Assembly (NCBI GenBank): GCA_964035545.1
Contig: OZ037767.1
Span: 20,314,628 to 20,378,627, forward strand
DNA: 64,000 nt
Origin: Bugula neritina
Taxonomy: Eukaryota > Bryozoa > Gymnolaemata > Cheilostomatida > Bugulidae
Direction of reading: 5' to 3'
Shown piece by piece: positions 33,688 through 45,591 of this stretch (the stretch's first letter is position 1; each line of letters starts with the position of its first letter). A program made the position numbers and the translations under genes. Below the pieces are notes generated by a model. The model saw nothing but the letters and a program-made list of their open reading frames with translations. It made no database searches and had not been told where the DNA came from.

Positions 33688-36600
33688 AGAATTAACTCCT
33701 CCACCTGATGACCGACTATCTAGTTCGTCTGGTTCTTCTAGTTTTGGAGGCAGTGGATCGCCAGATTCTTCATACAAAAGTTTAGCTGACGCTGAGACTG
33801 AATCTCACGCTACCAATTCGAGAATTGGACTTTCGGCAAAAGGTTTATCAGAATATTCTAACAGTAATTCTTTATGTAATATACAAGACAAGATAGCTCT
33901 GCAAAAGATCCGTAAAACCGTAACGAGCTGCAAGTTAAATGATCAACTACAAAAAGAGTTATCCCTGGAAGGGGAATGGGAACATACTAACAGTCTAAGT
34001 AACTCTCAGTCTCACACTGATCCAAAAAGCCTTCCTATAAAATTCAGCTCACCTTTGCGGAAAAGGCCTCCGACTTTAAAGAAAGGACACAGAGCAAGAA
34101 GCCGATTGATAGAGCAACCAGAAACACCTATACCCCGCCGAACCCGCGGGTTAAATTTGGATACAAATTCCGGTAAGTAGTAGTACTAGTAGTAGTAAGA
34201 CTAAGTGAGTTACTAGTAGTACAGTACTGGTAGTGGTACAGGCTGAATTTACACGCTGCCATTCACAGTAAATATAATACTAATTTACTAATTCTAAAAC
34301 TAGATGTGTAAGTATAACCAGTACAAATGATAAAATTAATGCTAAGACAATACTAATACTAATAGTAATAATAGTAATTATATTCATATTGATAATGATA
34401 CTCATACTGTCTGTTGAATGTATTGATACTTAAAGTTTTGTTTTTACTTGTAGTTGTAGTAAATGTAATACTAATATTAGTTCGTATTACTATTAGTAAT
34501 AGTATTACTAACAGTAGTACTATCTGAAAGTAAATCATCTCATCTCTAAATTGTAATATAACTGTAACACTAACAGTGAAAGGATCTGGATTGGGATAGT
34601 TGAAATGTGTGCCAATAATTAATATATTTTTTTAATAAACATCGTCATTAAGAATAATTGCTATTAGTTATTAATAATTAATATTATAATTTAAATCTTT
34701 ATCCAAATTTATCAGTAGGAATATCAAGCTTTATCGCAAGTATGCTTATGATTGTAGTCCAAGTATAGTATAGTCTAAGTCTAGTATAGTAATACTGATA
34801 GTATAAGTATTAGTATACATTTACAGCCTGACTGAGTAGTGAGTATAGTTACCAGATTAACTTTACTCATACTGAGTATCTAGATGTAGTATAATACTCT
34901 GAATATTACCCCTACTATTACGTTACTGTAATTAATCTTGAAGTTAATTCAAATTTAGGAAGATTGACTATTTTTAATTTTAAGTAAGTGGTAGCCTCAG
35001 CCTGGGGCTGGTTGTGCTTCACAATAAATCTATTTTTCAAAATTTAATTATGATAGTTAATTTTTGATGTTAAATTTGATAAGCTAGGGTTTACAATTAC
35101 TAATTCAGTCTAATATGTACATTTGTTCCACCATGGCTATCAAGTGTGATACATTACTTTTATTTTATACTTTTTGCTCGGCTACTCTTAATATTATATT
35201 ACCATTGGTGAAATATTATCTTGAGAATTTTACAACTATAGTGATTATAAGATTGAATGTTATGATGAGTTAATAAATAACTGGACTCAGTTTTCATTTT
35301 CGAGCTGAATAATAGAATGACCAGTAAGTATTGTAAGAGTGCAAATTTTTATCATGATTCAGCTTGCATCATCATATGATTGACAGATATTACTGTTGGG
35401 TAGTCAGGGTCTGTTTAGCACTTCATTCATTTCCTCGTACACAGCCCAGACATGTTCATGGTGGTGATGGTGTAGATGTCTTTTACTTATGGTATTAGTT
35501 GTATTCACAGCTGGTCACTATAACACGTGTAATAAAAGTTTTACAGGCTTACAGTTGTAGCTTTAGTGATTGATGATGGTTTATACAATATTAATTACCC
35601 TACTGTAGTATTCCATGGCTTTGGCTTGATATTTTAGTTATATTACTACTATATTTTGATGTCCTAAGATGTGGCTAAGGCAATCAGCTGAGGTATTTAA
35701 AGTGGTCACAGTCATGATGACTCATGAATCATTATCGGCTGTTGTGATGAGCCACTCAGCATTGAATTTCTTCTGTTGTTGACTTACATATTTCACTGAT
35801 TATTCTCGGTGTTGTGTGTTCAGTCTATATAATGATTGTTTCTTAATTCAAGTTGATGCTGCCACTAGAATCTCTGTGACTGCAACTAAACATTTTATAT
35901 CTCCTTCTGATCTGCTGACAGGCTATACAAATGATGACATGTTCTCTCTTCTTGACTAATTATTTGAATCCTACTCTTTTAATTTTAAATTATGAATGTT
36001 TGTTGGAAGATTTGGGCCGTGGCCTTCAGTTCTCAGAAAATTCTCTCTGTGGCAGTGAAATCTATTGGCAGCTCCCATGTAAACTCTACTTTCACCCTAT
36101 TCTCCAGACTAAACCAAGTATCCCAGACTGTGTTACATTAGCACCCTTTACTCTGCCATCACTACCCAGAGTATTTCTCAGCATTTCATCATCTTAGCAT
36201 ATTCTCTGCTGTAATTAATTACAAAACTAAAAGCATCAAAGATTGATTAAATAACCTCAGACTCAAGTACTCAAGTTCAATTTACATATTTTCTATTTTT
36301 TTCAAATTTCCTTTCAGTTCCAAATGACTCAGCTGAAAGAATAATCTCCTTGTATCCAATAATATCTGTTATCTTATTTCGGAGCCTCCCTAAGTCAGTA
36401 AATTGAGGCGTATGATTCATATTGAGGTTTCGCAACTTTTTATTCTAAAAATAGTTTTAATTAGCAGCTGTCATTGATTAATTTCCTTCAAGACCAAAAT
36501 AAATATATTAACATGCTTGCTGAATGCTTACACGGCATTATATATAATTCAGTAAAAAAAAACTGGATATGTGATACGGCAATGTAGTGGTAGCCTTCAT

Positions 36601-39600
36601 CAACTTCCTTTCAACTATTGCATCCTACATTTTCCTGCAGGCATTATATCTTGCTTTGCTTTTTGTGGATATTGCCATTGAATTTGAGCAAGCAATATTC
36701 TGCTCCATAGCATGCGTGCCACCATCTAGCTAGTGGCTTGTTTGTGTATAGTTGTGGTTTTTTCCAACCTGCTGCCCTGTTCAGTCTGTTGTTGCCAGTG
36801 TCATTATCAGGCAGGTGCTTTTATCCCTTCTTCATTCAGGTTACTCAATTTAGAAGTTAAGGTAAACCAGGCCATGCTCTTTTCACAAGTGCTTACATTG
36901 TCCGTGTCTTTTGTTGGTTATTTAAATCTTTGAGGCAGAAAAAACCACATGTTGGTTTGCTTTCCTATTGACGATAGCGTGCCTTGCATTTTGGGTCTTT
37001 GTTCACTTGTGGAAATGAGAAAACGGTTGCAGTCTGCTTTCGAATATTTAGCAGAGAAGGGCCAACAAACTGCTATTGTCCATAAGTGGATGCAAAGTCT
37101 CAAGTAAACATCTCTATTTGTGCCCATCTTTTGTTCAGTTTTATTTTCTGAGGCAATATTGAAATATTTTAGCAGCTCTTCATAATAAACTGCCTTCCAG
37201 GCTTCTTGGGAAACTAGGCTAGCTCAAAGAAAACTAATAAAAACTAGAAAAAGCCTTTAGGAAACAGCATGGTTTCATTAATATTTGTTACTCTGTTTGC
37301 AGCCTCCAAAAGCAGAGAGTGTGTGAAGGAAAACTGCAGACCTCCACGACTATCCAGTCCCATCGCCACGCCGCCTCACAAACGTCTGCGTGCTCTGCAG
37401 ATCAACACAGATGTCTCCAGGTGCCAGTCTTCACCCATCAGCTCCCGATCTTCACCCTTCCGCTCAAAAAAGATCTCTCCCCGTGGTGCTCTCTTCTCCA
37501 GTGGCAGACGCTCCTCCAGAGGGTCACCAGCCAACAACTCTGCCAAGAAGCCCTCCATCAACCCATTCACTCCAGACCGCACCATAAAAACTGCTAATTT
37601 GCTCAAGAACAAAACATCCTGCTGCTCGGACAGGTGAGCCCCTGGTTCAGACTTATCTTGGCGAGGTACTGCCTTTTTCACCAGACTGAACAGTGTCTTG
37701 CTCTGTCTAATCCTTCTTAATTTCCAAATGATGACTAATTTACATCACAGCCCATCTCCGTGATGTAAGCTCCTGCCACATCACAGTTCATCTTCTGCTT
37801 GAATTTCCCTCTCTTTTATCTGCCTTGATGAATCACGGGCACTGGGTGCACGTGTCAGTGCAGTGTCACTCAGTGTCTGATTCACCCTCACCCGAGGTCA
37901 CGGCCACACACCACTCCACATACTCTGCCACATCGAACACTGAATAGCAGACGATCCATCCCCTGTCATCATTAGTCACATGAGTGAGTATATTATTAGT
38001 ATAACTTGTATTTTTTAGTGGTTTCTGTGATGACTCATGGCTGTTAGACTCCAGCGCTTTTGACTCACAAGATGTGGACATGGAAACAGAGGACCTTTCT
38101 GTAAGTACCTGCTCTACCTGTACTGTTACCTGCTCTGCCTGTACCATTACCTGCTCTACCTGTACTATTACCTGCTCTGCCTGTACTATTACCTGCTCTG
38201 CCTGTACTATTACCTGCTCTACTTCTCACAACCTGGTGTCTTCTTACAAGTGTAAACTGGTAGCTTGTAATAGCTCTCACTGCAGACAATATGATATAAA
38301 CAATTAAAATATAAATCTCTGCTAATATAATAGTTTTTTAGGCGAATAATTATTTTACCTGCTACCTTCTAATTATAAAGTAGTGAATAATTCACAATCT
38401 AAATCTAAATTAGGTAACTCTCTGAATAATGTTAGGTAAACTGTCAGTAGACTCAGTGGTAAGTGCTGGACAAAAACTGAAAATCCAAGTCCCTTCACCC
38501 ATCAGTAGCCTAGTAGACTAGTTTCACCATCTACTTTCCTTGCTGCCCACCATTTCACGGGATAACTGGGTGTGAAGCTACAGTCATTAGTGACTTCAAG
38601 TCACCATTTTTCATTATCAACAGTTTAAGCTGCCCTTGGGCATTTTTCTGGTCCTGCAATAAGTTATTTAATCGTGTTGAGGGCTTTTGTTGATGAAAGG
38701 CTGGCCAGTTGGCTTGTTGATGCTATGAATGTCCTCTGAATACCCTCACAGTTAAGATAAGGCTTGGCAACGATTTTGTTTGTCAAGGTAACAACGGGTT
38801 GGGTTTTTGAATTGAAGATAATTGCTGATGCAGCTAAGTGTATTGTTACCATGACGAATATCCAAACATTCCCCTACTGGTAATTGGTTGGATAAGGAAA
38901 CCTTAGCTACAGTTATTTCAATTTATTTGTTAGTCTAAACAAAAGCTGAGTAAACAGCAATGTTTACATTAAACTGATGAAATGGGCGAGTATTGAGGGC
39001 CACGACTGCTTTGAATGTCATGAAGTCACACAAATACCTGTTGCTGTGTCAATAAGGCAGATCCAGCAACTTACTGTATGGATTTGTATAGCATAAACTC
39101 TGCTAATTGGCAAAAATCCGACGTTAAACACTTTAAAATGCTGCCTAATGAGTTGCCAAACTCACATTCGAAGCTGTCAAGTCAACTAATATGCTGTCAG
39201 TTTCTCTCATCAACAACCACCTGCCACTCTAGTGTTTAGAGCATTTAGCTCCAATTCTCACTCACTTTCATTCTCCGAGTTTCCAAACCTGATTCATAGC
39301 ATTATTTTAAAAACTTTGCTTAACCTATTGTTGTGTACAGCATTGTTGATCAGCTGTTGCTGACTCTCTCTCTCTCTTGCTGCCTATAGCTTGACCTCAA
39401 CGACATGTCCACCAACCGGTACAAGGAGGAGTTCTGTGAGGAGTCGCTGATAGGCTCTGGGGAGTTTGGTAACGTCTACAAGTGCGTCAACAAGCTAGAC
39501 GGCTGCGTCTACGCCATCAAGAGGTCCCGAGAGCCCATCACTGGCAAGGCTGTGGCGTAAGTCTGTATAATATAGCACTAGAAGTTGTCTTTCCCCATAA

Positions 39601-42600
39601 AGCTGTTTATATAAGATAAGTAGTTCCCTTCTCTAGAGATCAAAGTGTTCCTTGTAGGAGAGTGTCTAGGAATGAGGTGTACGCAGAGGCAGTGCTGGGT
39701 AAACACCCGCACGTGGTGAGGTATCACTCCGCCTGGGCTGAGGGCGGACATCTCTTCATACAGAATGAGTTCTGTAACGGCGGGAGTCTGGCGGAGGAAA
39801 TAGCGACACACCAGAGGCGAGGCACTCGGTTCACGGAGGTGGAGTTGAAGGAAGTGCTGAGACAGGTGGCTTACGGGCTGAAGTATGTGCACTGTCTGCT
39901 GCTAGCACACCTGGACATCAAACCAGGTGAGTGAGTGTACTATTACTAGTACTAGTAGTACTAGTACTACTGCTACTACTAGTAGTAGTAGTAGTTTAGT
40001 AACTACCACTACTATACAAGTAGTTGTAGTCTTCCATTAGGGTATCACTTGATGCTTTGTTGTGATAGATTCTGTAACGTGTATTGCTATTATCTTGTCT
40101 ATGTCAGACAAAGCAGGCCCTTTGTTAGCAGGTGTCCTGGAATATAATTTGATTATGTAACAAGTTTTATTCAAGTAACTGCTCTGTCTATTTATTCTGT
40201 CAACACTATCACATGTCCAGCTGTTTTCTCTCCCTCCTCACCACTCTAAGCAAATAGACTTTCTCAAAATCCTGCTAAATCAGTTTTAATTAGCATTTAA
40301 AATAATATTTAAGTGTTATCATTCTAATCTCCTGCTGGGATGCTGCCTTAACCTGACTACACAAACAGTGTATTACATATTACACATTACGTATATTACA
40401 TTATATATTAGGCTACACACTAAGTATACTACATTATATATTACACAGTGTGCTGTTGGTTGCAGGTAACATTTTCATTCAGTACAATCAGATGCTCACC
40501 CAGTCACCAGAGTCTGGAATTGAAGAAGACATCAACGAGGGAAGTGAAGAAGACGAACTTACAGATCAAGTGACCTATAAAATAGGTGAGGCAGCGTCTC
40601 ACGTCTCTTCTGTCGGCCAAACTGTCACATCTCTCTCTGTCACATCACCTGCTCTCTGTCACATCACTTGCTCTCATTGTCACATCACCTCTCTCTCTGT
40701 CACATCTCTCTGTCACACCACCTTCTCTCTCTGTCACATCACCTGCTCTCGCTGTCACACCACCTTCTCTCTGTCACATCACCTGCTCTCTCTGTCATAT
40801 CTCTCTGTCCCACCACCTTTTCTCTCTGTCACATCTCTGTCGCATCACCTCTCTCTGTCACACCACCTGCTCTCTCTTGTTACATTACCTTCTCTCTCTT
40901 GTTACATCTCTCTCTGTCACACCACCTTCTCTCTCCGTCACATCACCTGCTCTCTGTCACATTACCTCCTCTCTCTTGTTACATTACCATTAACTGACTG
41001 TATTGCTATGATTTTTAAGGTGATTTCGGGCACGTTACTCAGATATTTGCCCCTCAAGACATGGAGGAGGGTGACTGCAGGTACCTGCCCAAGGAGATCC
41101 TTGGAGATGATCACAGTCACCTCTGCAAGGCTGACATATTCGCCCTCGGCCTCACCATCTACCAGTGTGTAAGTTATCTCACCATATACCAGTGTGTAAG
41201 TTCTCTCACCATCTACCAGTGTGTAAGTTATCTCACCATATACCAATGTGTAAGTTCTCTCACCATATACCAGTGTGTAAGTTCTCTCACCATATACCAG
41301 TGTGTAAGTTCTCTCACCATATACCAGTGTGTAAGTTCTCTCACCATCTACCAGTGTGTAAGTTCCCTCACCATCTACCAGTGTGTAAGTTATCTTACCA
41401 TCTACCAGTGTGTAAGTTATCTCACCATATACCAGTGTGTAAGTTATCTCACCATATACCAGTGTGTAAGTTCTCTCACCATCTACCAGTGTGTAAGTTA
41501 TCTCACCATATACCAATGTGTAAGTTCTCTCACCATATACCAGTGTGTAAGTTCTCTCACCATATACCAGTGTGTAAGTTATCTCACCATCTACCAGTGT
41601 GTAAGTTCTCTCACCATCTACCAGTGTGTAAGTTCTCTCACCATCTACCAGTGTGTAAGTTCTCTCACCATATACCAGTGTGTAAGTTATCTCACCATCT
41701 ACCAGTGTGTAAGTTCTCTCACCATCTACCAGTGTGTAAGTTCTCTCACCATCTACCAGTGTGTAAGTTCTCTCACCATATACCAGTGTGTAAGTTCTCT
41801 CACCATCTACCAGTGTGTAAGTTCTCTCACCATCTACCAGTGTGTAAGTTATCTCACCATATACCAGTGTGTAAGTTCTCTCACCATCTACCAGTGTGTA
41901 AGTTATCTCACCATATACCAATGTGTAAGTTCTCTCACCATATACCAGTGTGTAAGTTCTCTCACCATATACCAGTGTGTAAGTTCTCTCACCATATACC
42001 AGTGTGTAAGTTCTCTCACCATCTACCAGTGTGTAAGTTCCCTCACCATCTACCAGTGTGTAAGTTATCTTACCATCTACCAGTGTGTAAGTTATCTCAC
42101 CATATACCAGTGTGTAAGTTATCTCACCATATACCAGTGTGTAAGTTCTCTCACCATCTACCAGTGTGTAAGTTATCTCACCATATACCAATGTGTAAGT
42201 TCTCTCACCATATACCAGTGTGTAAGTTCTCTCACCATATACCAGTGTGTAAGTTATCTCACCATCTACCAGTGTGTAAGTTCTCTCACCATCTACCAGT
42301 GTGTAAGTTCTCTCACCATCTACCAGTGTGTAAGTTCTCTCACCATATACCAGTGTGTAAGTTATCTCACCATCTACCAGTGTGTAAGTTCTCTCACCAT
42401 CTACCAGTGTGTAAGTTCTCTCACCATCTACCAGTGTGTAAGTTCTCTCACCATATACCAGTGTGTAAGTTCTCTCACCATATACCAGTGTGTAAGTTCT
42501 CTCACCATCTACCAGTGTGTAAGTTCCCTCACCATATACCAGTGTGTAAGTTCTCTCACCATCTACCAGTGTGTAAGTTCCCTCACCATCTACCAGTGTG

Positions 42601-44733
42601 TAAGTTCCCTCACCATCTACCAGTGTGTAAGTTCTCTCACCATCTACCAGTGTGTAAGTTCTCTCACCATCTACCAGTGTGTAAGTTCTCTCACCATCTA
42701 CCAGTGTGTAAGTTATCTCACCATATACCAGTGTGTAAGTTCTCTCACCATCTACCAGTGTGTAAGTTCTCTCACCATCTACCAGTGTGTAAGTTCCCTC
42801 ACCATCTACCAGTGTGTAAGTTCCCTCACCATCTACCAGTGTGTAAGTTCTCTCACCATCTACCAGTGTGTAAGTTCTCTCACCATCTACCAGTGTGTAA
42901 GTTCTCTCACCATCTACCAGTGTGTAAGTTATCTCACCATATACCAGTGTGTAAGTTCTCTCACCATCTACCAGTGTGTAAGTTCTCTCACCATCTACCA
43001 GTGTGTAAGTTATCTCACCATATACCAGTGTGTAAGTTCTCTCACCATCTACCAGTGTGTAAGTTATCTCACCATATACCAGTGTGTAAGTTCTCTCACC
43101 ATCTACCAGTGTGTAAGTTCTCTCACCATCTACCAGTGTGTAAGTTATCTCACCATATACCAGTGTGTAAGTTCTCTCACCATCTACCAGTGTGTAAGTT
43201 ATCTCACCATATACCAGTGTGTAAGTTCTCTCACCATCTACCAGTGTGTAAGTTCTCTCACCATCTACCAGTGTGTAAGTTCCCTCACCATCTACCAGTG
43301 TGTAAGTTCCCTCACCATCTACCAGTGTGTAAGTTCTCTCACCATCTACCAGTGTGTAAGTTCTCTCACCATCTACCAGTGTGTAAGTTCTCTCACCATC
43401 TACCAGTGTGTAAGTTATCTCACCATATACCAGTGTGTAAGTTCTCTCACCATCTACCAGTGTGTAAGTTCTCTCACCATCTACCAGTGTGTAAGTTCCC
43501 TCACCATCTACCAGTGTGTAAGTTCCCTCACCATCTACCAGTGTGTAAGTTCTCTCACCATCTACCAGTGTGTAAGTTCTCTCACCATCTACCAGTGTGT
43601 AAGTTCTCTCACCATCTACCAGTGTGTAAGTTATCTCACCATATACCAGTGTGTAAGTTCTCTCACCATCTACCAGTGTGTAAGTTCTCTCACCATCTAC
43701 CAGTGTGTAAGTTCTCTCACCATCTACCAGTGTGTAAGTTCTCTCACCATCTACCAGTGTGTAAGTTCTCTCACCATCTACCAGTGTGTAAGTTATCTCA
43801 CCATATACCAGTGTGTAAGTTCTCTCACCATCTACCAGTGTGTAAGTTCTCTCACCATCTACCAGTGTGTAAGTTCCCTCACCATCTACCAGTGTGTAAG
43901 TTCCCTCACCATCTACCAGTGTGTAAGTTCTCTCACCATCTACCAGTGTGTAAGTTCCCTCACCATCTACCAGTGTGTAAGTTCCCTCACCATCTACCAG
44001 TGTGTAAGTTCTCTCACTGTATTTACTCCCTCCTTTGTAGACGGTGTATTCCTGCCTGTTCAGGCTGTAACTGTGTGTTTGTGTTGTTTCAGGCAACTCT
44101 GCTGGAACTACCAAAGAACGGCGCCGAGTGGCACAAGATAAGGTCTGGCAACCTGCCGTACATGAAAGGCTACTCCGTGACCTTCAACAACCTCGTCAAG
44201 GTTGGTCTTCTATATATGTGTGTACTCTGTGTATAGCCTGTGTACTCTGTGTATAGCCTGTGTACTCTGTGTATAGCCTGTGTACTCTGTGTATAGCCTG
44301 TGTACTCTATGTATAGTCTGTGAACTCTATGTATAGCCTGTGTACTCTGTATCTAGAGCATGGTACACCCAGATCCTGCCACCAGACCAACTGCTGCTCT
44401 CATCTCTTCACACCCACAACTCTGTCCTGAACATCTACGGAGTCGTCTAGAGTTAGCGAGAGCCCTTCACGAGGAGCGAGTTAAGAATCAGAGGCTATCT
44501 GAGTGAGTAGATGTGATAGTATTCGTATTATTAGTGTAGTTGAAGTTGAAAATAACATGTTCCCCGGTGGCTATGCTGTGATACAATAACTCCTCGTTTC
44601 CTGTAGACAACTGAAAGCAGTGACGGAGAATGCAGAGCAACGGATCTTCAATGGCATCTCCCGGCCGACCACCCGAGCCAGCCGTCTCATTGGACTGCAA
44701 GTCAACCGCAGCAAAAGTCTCACCAACTTCTAA
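33677..44733 (+). CDS. WEE1: WEE1 mitotic inhibitor kinase
   Basis: WEE1 is the nuclear kinase that phosphorylates the inhibitory tyrosine of CDK1 and delays mitosis. Ten coding exons join in phase: 33677-34172, 37303-37633, 38019-38100, 39390-39556, 39658-39926, 40466-40585, 41020-41168, 44093-44200, 44357-44502 and 44607-44733 (stop TAA), giving 664 residues (human 646). The N-terminal region is Ser/Pro-rich with SP/TP sites and INPFTPD, a WEE1 hallmark. The kinase domain shows [11 protein letters not shown] at 325-335, catalytic YAIKRS (Lys347), [18 protein letters not shown] at 443-450 (Asp445) and DFG at 490-492, with an acidic insert between them as in WEE1. [14 protein letters not shown] ends exon 7 at residue 538. 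The terminus [17 protein letters not shown] closely resembles the human end. Intron 7 is a 2.9-kb array of duplicated 5' splice sites (see repeat). An AATAAA is at 45262. Confidence 0.97.
34173..37302 (+). other. WEE1 intron 1
   Basis: A 3.1-kb intron that starts GTAAGTAGTAGTACTAGTAG, so a TAG triplet repeat begins at the donor itself. TACTA/TAGTA-type low-complexity sequence continues to about 34960. Open frames at 35931-36197 and 36733-36933 have no coding support. Confidence 0.7.
38101..38224 (+). repeat. 21-bp minisatellite at a WEE1 donor (intron 3)
   Basis: Directly after the GTAAGT donor at 38101 come about five and a half copies of a 21-bp unit, ACCTGCTCTGCCTGTACTAT plus T. The WEE1 frame stays open through all of it and closes only at 38305, far beyond the array. 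Confidence 0.9.
40620..40995 (+). repeat. imperfect CTCTCTGTCACATCACC repeat in WEE1 intron 6
   Basis: The 434-nt intron between the exons ending at 40585 and starting at 41020 consists largely of irregular copies of TGTCACATCACCTGCTCTC. The whole intron is pyrimidine-rich on the sense strand. Confidence 0.85.
41151..44010 (+). repeat. 27-bp minisatellite made of duplicated WEE1 exon 7/intron 7 boundary, 106 donors
   Basis: The unit is the last 18 nt of exon 7 (CTCACCATCTACCAGTGT, encoding LTIYQC) plus the first 9 nt of the intron (GTAAGTTCT, GTAAGTTAT or GTAAGTTCC). The authentic boundary at 41168/41169 is followed by exactly 105 further 27-bp units without length change, ending with the last GTAAGT at 44004. 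All 106 donors have the same TGT/GTAAGT context. No stop codon occurs in the WEE1 frame, which reads VSSLTIYQC or VSYLTIYQC over and over. Sites vary only at ATC/ATA, CAG/CAA and the base pair after GTAAGTT. After the array the intron runs 80 nt to the acceptor at 44091-44092. Confidence 0.97.
44223..44345 (+). repeat. 18-bp tandem repeat in WEE1 intron 8
   Basis: About six copies of TGTACTCTGTGTATAGCC fill most of the 156-nt intron between exons 8 and 9. Each unit contains an in-frame TAG in the extended exon frame, so retention here would truncate the kinase. Confidence 0.9.
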
Positions 44734-45261
44734 TTGGGACTCTCCGCTCTTTTCTTTTTATACAAGACTCTACATGCAATATACGGAAGTGCAATTCATG
44801 TTTATATACTCTGTACATACTGAAAGCTGTTACATACTACAATACATAAAGTTTGTGTCACTTCTGTTCTACTCTGCACTCATGTATCATATTACTAAAC
44901 ACACTCTAAATTTTTTGGTTCTTTTTGATGCTATGCAATATTTACGTGTAAATTTTTCATTAATGTGCAATTTTCACTACTTCCACAATACTTCCAGCAG
45001 GAACCTAATTGGTTCAGAATTTCTTTTTAATTTCTAGCTTCTGTTTTATGAAATAATTTTTATAGTTTATGTATGCGGTTGCCGGACATTCCCACTGGTA
45101 TTAGCAAGCTCAGGCTGCATTGTATGCTGAAAATATATCTACGTAGAATTACTTTATACAGAGTGTGGTGTGTGGTCGAAATCTATATTCAATATAGACA
45201 TGCAACATTAGTATATTGTATGTAATTAAATTATTATCTCTTCCACCATTATGTTTGGGAA

Positions 45262-45267
45262 AATAAA
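45262..45267 (+). terminator. polyadenylation signal of WEE1
   Basis: AATAAA in GGGAAAATAAACTTT, 529 nt after the WEE1 stop codon. Confidence 0.55.
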
Positions 45268-45512
45268 CTTTATAATACAGTGCCTTTTTCTAGAACAGCA
45301 ATGTCTTCTCTTTTTGTCCAATTAAAAGATCAAATTCTAATAACTTTGGAGAAGAAAATCTTCTGCCAAGTATTTAGAAAGCAGCCGATTTAATAGTCAA
45401 CGTAGATTGTGGCATCATAACACCAGGGTTCAAGTTTCAATTCATATTTCACAAGCCAATTGTCAAGTATAACATTGATATTACCTTACATGTATCAAGT
45501 GTGATCTCTTAG

Positions 45513-45591
45513 CAGGGTTGGCGTCAATTACATGTGAATGTAATTAATTACAATTCATGAAAATTTGTCAATTACAATGACCCCAACCCTG
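45513..45591. mobile_element. short MITE with CAGGGTTGG termini
   Basis: A 79-bp element starts CAGGGTTGGCGTCAATTAC and ends with the imperfect inverted copy (CAATGACCCCAACCCTG). Its centre is full of AATTAC/GTAATT. This design resembles hAT-type non-autonomous elements of animals. An obvious 8-bp target duplication is not visible. Confidence 0.45.

Noticed and set aside
35931-36197. 88-codon frame in WEE1 intron 1
   Set aside because: No family similarity and no phase-compatible splice sites to the WEE1 exons.
38441-38500. tRNA-like A and B boxes in a WEE1 intron
   Set aside because: CTCAGTGGTAAGTGCTGG resembles an A box, but no anticodon stem or T arm forms.
41151-44010. CRISPR-like array
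   Set aside because: Units are contiguous with no variable spacers, and the context is a eukaryotic intron.
40962-44114. 1050-codon minus-strand open frame with TYTLVDGER repeats
   Set aside because: It is the antisense reading of the WEE1 27-bp array. It has no splice or start support, and its non-repeat end is antisense to WEE1 exon 7.
41165-44236. 1023-codon plus-strand frame with CKFSHHLPV repeats
   Set aside because: Alternative frame of the same array. It joins the WEE1 exon 8 frame downstream, but not the exon 7 frame upstream.
44630-45037. 135-codon frame over the WEE1 3' end
   Set aside because: Out-of-frame reading of the last WEE1 exon and its 3' UTR.
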